A DNA stretch of 8,903 nt from an uncultured Methylococcaceae bacterium (GCA_913009515.1 CAJVYO010000054.1:1-8903), one strand, 5' to 3'. Shown: positions 1 through 7,456, counted from the first letter of the stretch. Numbers and translations are program-made. Notes: generated by a model from the sequence alone, not told the origin.

Positions 1-3000
1 GCTCTGCTTTTTTAGTTTGTTGCACCATTTGCGACACGCCATTATAGGTAACCGCACTTATATTGGCATACGCAGGCAATATAATAGGGTGTCGTCCCCC
101 TTTGGAACTACGACTGTTTAAGCTCAATTTATAATGGTTAATTTGTGCACCCATTTTAATATCTAAAACGCTATCCGTAATCGTAAAGGTGGTACCTTTT
201 ACTGACTTAGGGCGTTGTATTGTCAGCTCTACCTTTTCGCCCGCATAAGGGTGCCATTCAGGCTGCCATTGTTGTGGCTGTTTATTTGCCGTATATAAGC
301 CTTGACTGCTCACCGACCAAATCGGGCTAAACTTTAAAAACCATATTTCATGGTAATTTGGATTCTTAGCCGCTTGTAAAGTGAGCCTATCAACAGGTTG
401 TATCATTGATTGCCAACTTAACTGACGTTTACCTGATGATAAATTAACCAAAGCCGACTGCTTGCCATCTTTAGTTTCAAGCTGTAATCCGGTTGTTAAA
501 ATCTGTTCATTAGCCAGCAAAGGAATCGACTCTATAAATGCTGAATGCTGCTTATCAGAGGTTTTACGCACCATCGTTTTTACGCGCCAATCCAAACCTA
601 ATGATAAATGGCGTTCAATAATAGCCGAGCCTTGGATATCACTTTTTTGTGAAAAAACCCGTTCTTTTAACGACTGCTGGGCTTGTTTAACCCGCGTCAA
701 GGTTAATACATCAGGCACTTGTTGATTTAAAATGCCTGACACCCGCCATTGTTGAGGCAGGATATGCGACTCAAAAAAATGAGCTTTTAACGGCATACTG
801 ATTGACAGCCTATTTTGTTGAGCAACACTGCCTGTAAACGATAAATGATGTTTACCTTTTTCGAGCATTATCCATAAGGTATTCGCCTTATCACGATAAA
901 ATAATTGCACCGCTTTGTTATTTAATACGGTTTTTTCAGCACGCCAATTTTCTGCATAAGGCAAAGGCACCGCAATAGCATGATGTGCATGCAATTCAAA
1001 ACTGAGCGTTAATTGTTCATCCTTTAAATCAACATGCCCTTTGGAAATTTGCCCACAGATAGGTTTACAACTCGGTTGTTTTGCAATATCGGTTTGCAGT
1101 GCTAATTTAGTGGCTAAAGCCTGTAAATGTTCTGCGGCAGGAAAATTATTCGCCGCCATAACAGGCTTTAATACGCTTTGACCTAAAGGCAAATACACTA
1201 ACAAAATCGCTATGGCTATTTTAGCAAGATACGCTTTTAAACCACCTTGCTGATTAAATTTAAACGCTAACGGTTTTTTTTCATAAAACACCATGCGCAA
1301 CATTAAGATTAAAACTAATACAATCGTTAGAAAATTAAGGGCTAATTGTAATGAGGGGCTAATAAAATAAAAATGAATCACTGCCGCTGCACTGACTTTA
1401 CCATTCCAACTTAATTGATATTGTTTATGCTTCCACTTAGGCAAGCCAAAGCCTGTTTGAATCGCGGCATTCGGCTCAATTTGCTGTAACGCTTTCGGTT
1501 TTCTAGGGGCATTACTTCGCATTTTTGCATAAGAACTATAATCATTTTCAGCACTCATCACTGCGACACCACGAGCAACACTGTCTAATGCTGCCTTATG
1601 AACCTGCCGTTTATTTTCCTTGATAGGATATGCTTGTGAACGATACAGCGAATGTGAGGCTAATTGCGGATAAAGTCCGAGTCGAGCTTGTTCAAACGCA
1701 AACTGTACCACTACTAACGCCAATATAATTAATGAACTGTAACGCAAATTGCCAATCATGCGTTGAAATTTATTCTTGGGTAATACTCTTAATAAAGCCG
1801 TACAAATAATTAAAGTAATCCATAATGATTTAGGGGCATCAGGCAAATACCAGGTGAGAAAAAAAGTGAAAAAACTCATTATTCCCCATGTTATCCCCCA
1901 TAACTTTCCGATGACAATCGATAAAATTAATACGAAAAATATATCCCATAAATTCCATTTTGCTAACCAACCATTATCGACATCAACGCCCACAGCAGTT
2001 AATAAAGTCCAACCTGGAGGGACATTTAACGCAACTGAGGCTCGGTTGAAATCATGTAACCAACCCATTTTAAGCTCATCAATACCCTTGGGGGCATAAC
2101 GGCTATTAGCCAGTAATTTTAATGCCCCTTTATTAATCTGCACCCCTTTTACCCCTGTAGAATCAGCGGTATCACTATGGGTAATTAAATGCGGTTTACC
2201 TGCTAAAGTCGCTTGGCGTAAATCCAAAGCTCCATCCACATCCAAACGCCAAGACTCTGTCATTTTTCCTGATAAAGTATCTTGAATACTCATGCCTTGA
2301 CCATCAAAATCTAACCAGACAATACGCTTGAGATTGATTTTATCTTTTTCCTGTAAAACATTACCCTGTTGTAATATTTTAAACTGCATTGTTTCGCCAG
2401 CTCCCATGCGATAACTCGAAAAATGTTGCCATGCGGCTGGCATATTAGTCTGTGAAGTATCGATGGTATGCATATTATCAATATCAATAATACGCAAATA
2501 CGGCTGACGTTCAATCACCCAAAGCTCTTCCGAGGGAAACGGAGCCTTTAAATGCGGTAAATGTAATGCTTCAACTTTGCCGGCATGAATCGAGTTTAAG
2601 CGAATAGTATATTTACCCGCTTTAACCTGAGCAAAAATCGTTTTATTCCCATCAATGCGTACCGGTAATTTTGAATAAATACTCGTCACCCTAAAATCCT
2701 TTAATAATGGATTCGCTAAACGAATTTCTCTCGCCTCACCTGAAACTTGCAAGGCTATCCGTGTTTCAATTGCAAAGGGAATACTGTCGGTTAATTTACG
2801 ATAAACCTGAATAGTTAAGCTATTTTCAATCGGTGAATTTTTTTTAGTGTGTTCATGTTTGTGATTGAGCAATAAATACTGCCCTGATAAGGTAAATAAG
2901 GTTCTATTCAATTGACCTTGTACAGCATCACTGATTACTTCAACAAAACTTAATGCCTTCGGCACATGCAGCCTATCTGGAATACGCGTCCAATAAAATT

Positions 3001-3451
3001 CGCCCTCTATAAAATAACGCCCTGCCGTGGTTACTTCAATAACAGGTAGATTATGACGCTCTATAATTAAAGCAGGTTTGCCGTTAATGGTCACTGATTG
3101 CGGCCAATGCTGTTTATTACCCGGTAAATGAATAAAATAAGGCTGCTTCAAAGAAGCCTTTAAAATATGCCATGTTGCCGCAAAATTAACCTCATAAGGA
3201 TGTAATGCTGTTTTAACTGAGGTTGATTTTTTAATGCGTAAGCGTAAAGGTGAAATCCACTCACACCGAGCATCATCTACTTTATTATAAATAACCGGAC
3301 AGGGATTTTTTACCGGGGCATATTGCACCCAACTTTGCCATTCTTTTAAGCTAGACGGCACTATGAATTGATTTTCTGACGCAGCAACACACCGCATACT
3401 AAACATAATCATAACAATACTTAAGCAAATATAACGCACTAAAGACAACAT
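1..3451 (-). CDS. Large exported/membrane protein of unknown function, partial (C-terminus beyond window)
   Basis: The frame is open from the ATG at 3449-3451 to the window edge, giving 1150 residues with no stop. An AGGAAGG ribosome binding site lies at 3455-3461. A signal peptide is visible at residues 1-24, with likely cleavage after VAA. A conserved N-terminal region follows, with W38, W41 and cysteines C51 and C63 that could form a disulfide. Next come beta-rich segments, a WLDFDG motif at 379-384, hydrophobic helices at about 503-521, 523-537, 543-557 and 571-586, a central segment with a GFGLPKWKHKQYQLSW motif, two more helices near 700-722 and 740-760, and then a second long beta-rich part. 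This layout suggests two periplasmic beta-sandwich regions anchored in the inner membrane. From memory, similar WLDFDG proteins occur as hypothetical proteins in proteobacteria; I know no assigned function. It starts 34 bases after the DUF2782 gene and is probably cotranscribed with it. Confidence 0.92.
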   Translation of the reverse strand, partial: MLSLVRYICLSIVMIMFSMRCVAASENQFIVPSSLKEWQSWVQYAPVKNPCPVIYNKVDDARCEWISPLRLRIKKSTSVKTALHPYEVNFAATWHILKASLKQPYFIHLPGNKQHWPQSVTINGKPALIIERHNLPVIEVTTAGRYFIEGEFYWTRIPDRLHVPKALSFVEVISDAVQGQLNRTLFTLSGQYLLLNHKHEHTKKNSPIENSLTIQVYRKLTDSIPFAIETRIALQVSGEAREIRLANPLLKDFRVTSIYSKLPVRIDGNKTIFAQVKAGKYTIRLNSIHAGKVEALHLPHLKAPFPSEELWVIERQPYLRIIDIDNMHTIDTSQTNMPAAWQHFSSYRMGAGETMQFKILQQGNVLQEKDKINLKRIVWLDFDGQGMSIQDTLSGKMTESWRLDVDGALDLRQATLAGKPHLITHSDTADSTGVKGVQINKGALKLLANSRYAPKGIDELKMGWLHDFNRASVALNVPPGWTLLTAVGVDVDNGWLAKWNLWDIFFVLILSIVIGKLWGITWGIMSFFTFFLTWYLPDAPKSLWITLIICTALLRVLPKNKFQRMIGNLRYSSLIILALVVVQFAFEQARLGLYPQLASHSLYRSQAYPIKENKRQVHKAALDSVARGVAVMSAENDYSSYAKMRSNAPRKPKALQQIEPNAAIQTGFGLPKWKHKQYQLSWNGKVSAAAVIHFYFISPSLQLALNFLTIVLVLILMLRMVFYEKKPLAFKFNQQGGLKAYLAKIAIAILLVYLPLGQSVLKPVMAANNFPAAEHLQALATKLALQTDIAKQPSCKPICGQISKGHVDLKDEQLTLSFELHAHHAIAVPLPYAENWRAEKTVLNNKAVQLFYRDKANTLWIMLEKGKHHLSFTGSVAQQNRLSISMPLKAHFFESHILPQQWRVSGILNQQVPDVLTLTRVKQAQQSLKERVFSQKSDIQGSAIIERHLSLGLDWRVKTMVRKTSDKQHSAFIESIPLLANEQILTTGLQLETKDGKQSALVNLSSGKRQLSWQSMIQPVDRLTLQAAKNPNYHEIWFLKFSPIWSVSSQGLYTANKQPQQWQPEWHPYAGEKVELTIQRPKSVKGTTFTITDSVLDIKMGAQINHYKLSLNSRSSKGGRHPIILPAYANISAVTYNGVSQMVQQTKKAE

Positions 3452-3454
3452 AGC

Positions 3455-3461
3455 CCTTCCT
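3455..3461 (-). promoter_or_regulatory. Ribosome binding site of the large membrane protein
   Basis: On the minus strand AGGAAGG lies just before the ATG at 3449-3451, with AGGA six bases from the start codon. This supports that ATG and a signal peptide directly at the N-terminus. Confidence 0.7.
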
Positions 3462-3485
3462 ATTGAAATCGTTTTTAAGCCCTAT

Positions 3486-3812
3486 TTACCATTTTGCAAT
3501 AGGCCATTGATTAATTTTTAAACCCTTTTCCAAATCACTCGCACTCACCTCTTCCATTCTGCCATCGCCATCAGGGTCAATGAAATAATAAGCAGGCCCG
3601 ATATCTGGAATAACTTTGATTTTATACAATTGCCCGTTCACCCGATACTCATGAATGACTTTATCCCCTTTACGCACAATGGTAATATCCTCCTCCATAA
3701 CCTCATCATCTACAATTGGTAAGGGCATATTAGGCACTTCAAGCTCTACAACCTCTTCAGCATAAAGATGAAATGAACACAACAGTATTACTATTTTATA
3801 AATATGATTCAT
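3486..3812 (-). CDS. Small exported DUF2782 family protein
   Basis: The product has 108 residues. A signal peptide covers residues 1-18 and probably ends at LYA before EE. The mature part is acidic at first (residues 19-42) and then carries the pattern I recognise as DUF2782: EYRVNGQLYKIKV at 55-67, a GPAYYFID segment at 72-79, DPDGDGRME at 79-87, and a C-terminus rich in W and K. The family is small, periplasmic and of unknown function; it is often found in gammaproteobacteria, for example near polA in pseudomonads. The D79-x-D81-x-D83-G loop resembles a calcium-binding loop, but this is only a pattern match. There is no proper lipobox: the residue before C12 is leucine, so I do not call a lipoprotein. 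An AAGGAG site at 3818-3823 fixes the start. The large membrane protein follows 34 bases downstream on the same strand, suggesting a joint role at the cell envelope. Confidence 0.88.
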   Translation of the reverse strand: MNHIYKIVILLCSFHLYAEEVVELEVPNMPLPIVDDEVMEEDITIVRKGDKVIHEYRVNGQLYKIKVIPDIGPAYYFIDPDGDGRMEEVSASDLEKGLKINQWPIAKW

Positions 3813-3817
3813 ACCAG

Positions 3818-3823
3818 CTCCTT
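3818..3823 (-). promoter_or_regulatory. Ribosome binding site of the DUF2782 gene
   Basis: AAGGAG on the minus strand, five bases before the ATG at 3810-3812. It is the strongest Shine-Dalgarno sequence in the window. Confidence 0.8.
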
Positions 3824-3842
3824 GTTTATGGCTTTTGTCTAA

Positions 3843-3848
3843 ATTATA
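3843..3848 (-). promoter_or_regulatory. Possible -10 box for the DUF2782-large protein operon
   Basis: TATAAT on the minus strand, about 30 bases before the DUF2782 ATG. The hexamer 17 bases upstream, CAGTTA, is a poor -35 match, so the promoter is either weak, activator-dependent or miscalled. Its predicted start near 3836 would give a short leader that still contains the AAGGAG site. Confidence 0.4.
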
Positions 3849-3909
3849 CGTCTCGTATTGAAAAATAACTGACTACTCTATTCGCTTTACAATTTTTTTA
3901 ATGAAATAC

Positions 3910-3937
3910 TTGCCAAGATAAATATCCGATGTATAAT
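3910..3937 (+). promoter_or_regulatory. Sigma-70 type promoter of tRNA-Lys
   Basis: TTGCCA at 3910-3915 and TATAAT at 3932-3937 are separated by 16 bases. Transcription would begin near 3944, about 13 bases before the mature tRNA 5' end, so a short leader would be removed by RNase P. Confidence 0.72.
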
Positions 3938-3956
3938 ACCTAAATAGTTTGACGAC

Positions 3957-4032
3957 GGGTCCTTAGCTCAGTTGGTAGAGCACCGCACTTTTAATGCGAT
4001 TGTCGTGAGTTCGAATCTCACAGGACCCACCA
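3957..4032 (+). tRNA. tRNA-Lys (anticodon TTT)
   Basis: A full cloverleaf of 76 bases can be drawn. The acceptor stem is GGGTCCT (3957-3963) with AGGACCC (4022-4028). The D stem is GCTC/GAGC. The anticodon loop is CTTTTAA (3988-3994) with anticodon TTT at 3990-3992. The T arm is GTGAG-TTCGAAT-CTCAC (4005-4021), and CCA is encoded at 4030-4032. The outermost anticodon-stem pair is a C-A mismatch (3983 with 3999); the other four pair. The gene stands alone between a promoter and a terminator, and no other tRNA follows. Confidence 0.97.
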
Positions 4033-4048
4033 TTCAAACCCAAGACAG

Positions 4049-4072
4049 ACCAGCTGATACGCTGGTTTTTTT
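4049..4072 (+). terminator. Rho-independent terminator of tRNA-Lys
   Basis: ACCAGC (4049-4054) pairs with GCTGGT (4061-4066) around a six-base loop, followed by a T run up to 4072. It lies 16 bases after the tRNA CCA. CAGAC at 4046-4050 could also pair with GTCTG at 4075-4079, beyond the T run. The T run is on the plus strand only, so it does not obviously stop transcription coming from the helicase gene. Confidence 0.85.
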
Positions 4073-4162
4073 ATGTCTGAAATTTATGGACACTTCTAAA
4101 TTGTAGTAAATTTGTCACATTATTTTTTGAATTATTTTCATACTCAGAAAAATTTATCAACA

Positions 4163-4201
4163 GGGATCAGATTCCCGATAAAAAACTTCGGGAATGACGG
4201 G
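4163..4201. repeat. REP-like palindromic element
   Basis: ATTCCCGA (4171-4178) and TCGGGAAT (4188-4195) form an 8-bp stem with a 9-base loop, followed by GACGGG. An upstream GGGA at 4163-4166 could pair instead with TCCC at 4173-4176, so two hairpins compete for one arm. The core TTCCCG...CGGGAATGACGG resembles interspersed palindromes common in many gammaproteobacterial genomes. No T run follows on either strand, so I do not call it an intrinsic terminator. It lies between the converging tRNA and helicase genes, a typical place for such repeats. Only one copy is visible here, so its repetitive nature is inferred. Confidence 0.5.
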
Positions 4202-4222
4202 TTATATTAAAGAGTGTTACAG

Positions 4223-4239
4223 CTTAATTTGAGATTAAG
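4223..4239. repeat. Short AT-rich inverted repeat after the helicase gene
   Basis: CTTAAT (4223-4228) and ATTAAG (4234-4239) can form a 6-bp hairpin with a five-base loop, three bases past the helicase stop codon. It is AT-rich and lacks a T run, so at most it would be a weak 3' end structure. Confidence 0.25.
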
Positions 4240-4242
4240 TCC

Positions 4243-5436
4243 TTAATAACTCTTACGAACATAATTCAAAATTGAAACAGGCACCACTTTTCTAACGGGA
4301 AAGCCTTCAATTTCTTTGCGGTCGATTATATGGTTTAAACGGCTTTCAATAGCACATAGATTTTTAAAATCGCCCATTGCAACAAACGATATAGCCTCAC
4401 CTGTGAATCCAGCCCGACCCGTTCGGCCAATACGGTGAATGTATTCTTCGGGTTTAAAAGGTAAGTCATAATTAACCACGCGACTCAGTTCACCAATATC
4501 TATACCACGAGCCGCAACGCCTGTCGCCACTAAGTATTTTAGTTTGCCCGATTTAAAATCAGCCAAAACCTTTTCACGCATGGCTTGGCTTCTATCACCA
4601 TGAATGCAATCGGCTTCAATACCACGTTTTGCAAGCTGGGCAACCAATTTCGCAGCCCCGTGTTTTTTCTCAATAAAAATGAGTGCCTGATCCCACTTTT
4701 GCTCGTTAATTAAATGACTCAACAAGGCTGATTTAGTGTCTTTATCGACGGTAATTAACCACTGCTTTATATTAGGTGCTGTGGTGGCTTTGGGTGAAAT
4801 AGTAATTTCAGCCGCTGGCTTGCTTCTTTTATCATCAGAAAATTCATTGGCAATGGCACGAACAGCAGGGCTTATAGTCGCTGAAAATAAGAGGTTCTGA
4901 CGTACTTCGGGTAAGCGATCAATAATCTTATAAATATCATTAGCAAACCCCATATCCACCATTCTGTCAGCTTCATCTAAAACCAGCACTTCAAGTTCAT
5001 CAAAATGCAAGGCACGCTGATGAGCCAAATCAAGTAATCTACCTGGTGTAGCCACTAAAATATCAACGCCTTCGATTAAGCGTTCCACTTGTGGTTCAGA
5101 ATCAATGCCGCCATAAATAGCCATGGAACTTAGATTTAGGTGTTTACCGTATTTAGCAACATTCGCAGCAACCTGAACCGCTAATTCGCGTGTAGGGGCA
5201 AGGATAAGTGCGCGAATGCGTTTACCCCGTAATTGACGTTCTTTGTTAAAGGACTCTAATATCGGCAGCACAAACGCGGCTGTTTTTCCTGTCCCCGTTT
5301 GAGCAGTAGCAATCAGGTCTTTACCAGAAAGAATAATGGGGATGGCTTGCTTCTGAATAGGCGTCGGGGCTTTATAACCCAAGTCTTTAATAGCTTGTAC
5401 AATAGGATTACATAATCCAAGTTTTGAAAATGACAT
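4243..5436 (-). CDS. rhlE: RhlE-type DEAD-box ATP-dependent RNA helicase
   Basis: The product has 397 residues from the ATG at 5434-5436. It unwinds or remodels RNA duplexes using ATP in the cytoplasm; RhlE relatives act in ribosome assembly and RNA turnover. All core motifs are present in order: F3 and the Q motif ending at Q28, AQTGTGKT (45-52), PTRELA (81-86), TPGR (130-133), DEAD (154-157), SAT (185-187), ARGID (309-313) and HRIGRTGR (334-341). Motif V reads ATGVAARGID, with glycine where aspartate is usual. The protein ends soon after the second RecA domain; E. coli RhlE (about 454 residues) has a longer basic tail. A TTG at 5469 could add 11 residues, but it lies at the predicted transcription start, and family members begin MSF at this point, so I prefer the ATG. 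No clear Shine-Dalgarno sequence is present. RhlE is the best subfamily fit; a generic DEAD-box assignment is certain. Confidence 0.93.
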   Translation of the reverse strand: MSFSKLGLCNPIVQAIKDLGYKAPTPIQKQAIPIILSGKDLIATAQTGTGKTAAFVLPILESFNKERQLRGKRIRALILAPTRELAVQVAANVAKYGKHLNLSSMAIYGGIDSEPQVERLIEGVDILVATPGRLLDLAHQRALHFDELEVLVLDEADRMVDMGFANDIYKIIDRLPEVRQNLLFSATISPAVRAIANEFSDDKRSKPAAEITISPKATTAPNIKQWLITVDKDTKSALLSHLINEQKWDQALIFIEKKHGAAKLVAQLAKRGIEADCIHGDRSQAMREKVLADFKSGKLKYLVATGVAARGIDIGELSRVVNYDLPFKPEEYIHRIGRTGRAGFTGEAISFVAMGDFKNLCAIESRLNHIIDRKEIEGFPVRKVVPVSILNYVRKSY

Positions 5437-5474
5437 AGAGGCTTGAGTAGGTTGTGGTAAAGAGAACAAGACTT

Positions 5475-5483
5475 ATTATAGCA
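5475..5483 (-). promoter_or_regulatory. Extended -10 promoter of the helicase gene
   Basis: The minus strand reads TGCTATAAT, a perfect extended -10 element, with TATAAT at 5475-5480. No good -35 hexamer sits upstream, as is usual for this class. Transcription would start near 5468, giving a leader of about 32 bases before the ATG at 5436. This also argues against the TTG at 5469 as start codon. Confidence 0.65.
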
Positions 5484-5518
5484 GCAAGGGTTTGCGGCGA
5501 GCTGTATGGAACCACATT

Positions 5519-5568
5519 ATTCAGCTCAACCAAGCAAACACTATAAAAAACATCTTGCCAAGCTGAAT
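5519..5568. repeat. Imperfect inverted repeat after sbcB
   Basis: ATTCAGCT (5519-5526) and AGCTGAAT (5561-5568) are perfect arms. CAAG (5531-5534) and CTTG (5554-5557) can extend the stem inside. It begins two bases after the sbcB stop codon, with no T run on the sbcB-sense side. It may be a 3' end stabilising hairpin or a poor terminator between sbcB and the helicase promoter. Confidence 0.35.
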
Positions 5569-5569
5569 T

Positions 5570-7015
5570 TTAATTGACATTATTTTCAAGAAAATCCTGT
5601 AAATCCTGTCCATATTGCTGTAAATCTTCAAGTAAGCCTTGTTCAGCATTACCTTCTTCTGCTAATACTTGTAATGTCTGCTGATAATCAGTAAAGCCTA
5701 AATAACCATTATCCTCATCGCTTAATCGTTGCTTACAAAATACTTGCCAACGCTGCATTTCTTCGTCGTTTAATGTTTCAGGATAGTTTCTTGCACGGTA
5801 GCGAAAAAACATGTCAGTCAAACGTTCGTCATCAGCGGAAAAATTAAAATCAGCTAATTGTTCAGGGGCTAATTCGCGTATTTCATTAATAATTTTTTTA
5901 TCGTGTAAACCAAAAAATCCTCCACTATAAATCATCAAATCAGGGTCAGTTTCTGGTTCTCGATCAGGGTCTGCAAAAACCTCAGCCAAGAGTGCCTTTA
6001 AATCTGGGCGTTGCTTAATTAAGGTTAGATGGGCATAACACTGTGCTTTATCAATATTAAGTCGCTGTGCATCTTCAGCACGCACTACATTTGCAGGGGC
6101 AATAATAGGACATTTATTAATATGCACCACTTTCAAAGGAATACGTTTTACGCTCTTAGGTAAATTTTTTCTCGCGGTAAATACTCGTGTCTTAATTTCC
6201 TCTGCGGTTAAGCTCAACATCACCTCGGGATTAACCGATAAATCGTAAACGATCACCCCATTTTTATTGGTCGGGTGTTCACAGATGGGCAACACTAAGG
6301 CTAAATTATTTTTCTCCGCGCCATACATCCCTGAAACATGTACTAGCGGCTTATAAGTACCCAGTTCTAATAAGGTTCTCACCTCATGTTTACCGCGATT
6401 TTCTAAGAAAAAATCAAATAACTTGGGTTGTGCCTGTTTAATCAATTTTGCTAAGGCAATGGTTGCATACACATCAGATAAGGCATCATGGGCGGCATCA
6501 TGCTCAATACCATTTGCAACCGTTAATTTATCTAAACGTAAACTCACTTTGCCCTTGTCATTGCTTGGCCAATTAATGCCCTCAGGACGTAATGCATACA
6601 TGGTACGAATTAAATCAACCAAATCCCAGCGAGAATTATCCATCTGCCATTCACGCCCATAAGGGTCATAAAAATTACGATACAATAAATTACGCGTCAC
6701 TTCATCGTCAAAACGTAAATTGTTATAGCCTAAGGTACAAGTATTCGGTTCCGCCATTTGCTGATGAATCAAGCCAATAAATTCAACCTCAGATAAGCCC
6801 TGTTCCATCGCTAATTGCGGTGTAATACCTGTCACGCAACAGGCTTCAGGCTGAGGTAAGTTATCAGGCATCGGACGGCAATAAATCACCAATGGCTCAC
6901 CGATAATATTAAAATCAAAATCAGTACGAATCCCTGCAAACTGTACCGCGCGATCACGCTGAGGATTTAATCCAAAAGTTTCATAATCATGCCAATAAAA
7001 ACTATGTTGTGCCAT
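5570..7015 (-). CDS. sbcB: Exodeoxyribonuclease I (SbcB)
   Basis: The product has 481 residues, against 475 in E. coli. ExoI digests single-stranded DNA processively from the 3' end and works in recombination and mismatch repair. The N-terminal DEDDh exonuclease domain is intact: D10 and E12 in HDYETFG, D103 in RFDDEV, H176 in AHDALSDVY and D181. Long stretches match the E. coli protein, such as DNSRWDL, ALRPEGINWP, KPLVHVSGM, VHINKCP and the C-terminal FRYRARNYPETL segment, so the SH3-like and helical C-terminal domains are present too. The start ATG (7013-7015) lies two bases after the rnhA stop, and its Shine-Dalgarno sequence overlaps the end of rnhA, suggesting translational coupling. 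It is the last gene of the methyltransferase-rnhA-sbcB operon. I considered DnaQ, a related DEDDh exonuclease common beside rnhA, but length and sequence exclude it. Confidence 0.97.
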   Translation of the reverse strand: MAQHSFYWHDYETFGLNPQRDRAVQFAGIRTDFDFNIIGEPLVIYCRPMPDNLPQPEACCVTGITPQLAMEQGLSEVEFIGLIHQQMAEPNTCTLGYNNLRFDDEVTRNLLYRNFYDPYGREWQMDNSRWDLVDLIRTMYALRPEGINWPSNDKGKVSLRLDKLTVANGIEHDAAHDALSDVYATIALAKLIKQAQPKLFDFFLENRGKHEVRTLLELGTYKPLVHVSGMYGAEKNNLALVLPICEHPTNKNGVIVYDLSVNPEVMLSLTAEEIKTRVFTARKNLPKSVKRIPLKVVHINKCPIIAPANVVRAEDAQRLNIDKAQCYAHLTLIKQRPDLKALLAEVFADPDREPETDPDLMIYSGGFFGLHDKKIINEIRELAPEQLADFNFSADDERLTDMFFRYRARNYPETLNDEEMQRWQVFCKQRLSDEDNGYLGFTDYQQTLQVLAEEGNAEQGLLEDLQQYGQDLQDFLENNVN

Positions 7016-7017
7016 CT

Positions 7018-7455
7018 CTATTCCTTTAACTTATCAATGCCTAAATTCGCCAAACTATCGGCTTTATCATTACCGTAATTGCCTGAATGTCCTTTAACCC
7101 ATGTCCATTCAATCTCATGCTGTTGCATGGCCGTATCTAAACGCCGCCATAAATCTTCATTCTTTACCGGCTTTTTAGCCGCCGTTTTCCAGCCGCGTTT
7201 TTTCCAATTCTCTAGCCACTCAGTAATTCCCTGTAAAACATATTTAGAATCACTGTATAAAATAATCTCACACGGCTGATTTAAACTTTCTAAGGCTTGT
7301 ATCGCTGCCATCAGTTCCATTCTATTATTTGTAGTTTGTAATTCCCCACCACATAATTCTTTTTCAGTATCTGCGTATTTAAACCATACTCCCCAACCGC
7401 CTATACCCGGATTACCTTTGCATGCCCCATCGGTATAAATTTCAATTTTTTTCAT
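7018..7455 (-). CDS. rnhA: Ribonuclease HI
   Basis: The product has 145 residues, close to the usual 155. RNase HI cleaves the RNA strand of RNA:DNA hybrids, removing R-loops and leftover primers. The active-site residues are all visible: D9 in YTDGACKGNPG, E47 in TNNRMEL, D69 in YSDSKYV, H123 in KGHSG, and D133 in the KADSLA segment. The basic handle region is present as WKKRGWKTAAKKPVKNEDLW. The gene starts one base after the stop codon of the methyltransferase gene. Upstream of its ATG there is only an A-rich stretch and no Shine-Dalgarno sequence, so translation probably depends on ribosomes finishing the upstream gene. sbcB follows after two bases. Methyltransferase-rnhA adjacency is the same as yafS-rnhA in E. 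coli. Confidence 0.98.
   Translation of the reverse strand: MKKIEIYTDGACKGNPGIGGWGVWFKYADTEKELCGGELQTTNNRMELMAAIQALESLNQPCEIILYSDSKYVLQGITEWLENWKKRGWKTAAKKPVKNEDLWRRLDTAMQQHEIEWTWVKGHSGNYGNDKADSLANLGIDKLKE
7021..7027 (-). promoter_or_regulatory. Ribosome binding site of sbcB inside rnhA
   Basis: AAAGGAA lies in the last codons of rnhA, five bases before the ATG of sbcB. The overlap supports coupled translation of the two nucleases. Confidence 0.65.
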
Positions 7456-7456
7456 A

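Noticed and set aside
462..725. Plus-strand open frame of 87 codons
   Set aside because: It lies antisense to the long coding frame of the large membrane protein, has no ribosome binding site and no recognisable protein features.
1776..2099. Plus-strand open frame of 107 codons
   Set aside because: It is antisense to the membrane-helix region of the large protein, whose own frame is intact with a clear protein signature.
2311..2514. Minus-strand open frame of 67 codons overlapping the large gene
   Set aside because: It is in another frame of the same strand, inside the intact large coding region.
3759..3812. Lipoprotein signal in the DUF2782 protein (LLC near residue 12)
   Set aside because: The residue before the cysteine is leucine rather than G, A or S, and a normal signal peptidase I site follows at LYA.
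4087..4094. TGGACACT resembling an insertion-sequence end
   Set aside because: There is no matching inverted copy, no target duplication and no transposase fragment nearby.
3957..4201. tRNA gene 3' end as an integration site
   Set aside because: No integrase gene and no duplicated tRNA 3' end are present in the window.
5519..5568. Inverted repeat as intrinsic terminator of sbcB
   Set aside because: The stem is interrupted, the loop is long and no T run follows on the sbcB-sense strand.
6423..7279. Several plus-strand open frames opposite sbcB and rnhA
   Set aside because: They mirror conserved coding sequence of real genes on the other strand and have no start signals.
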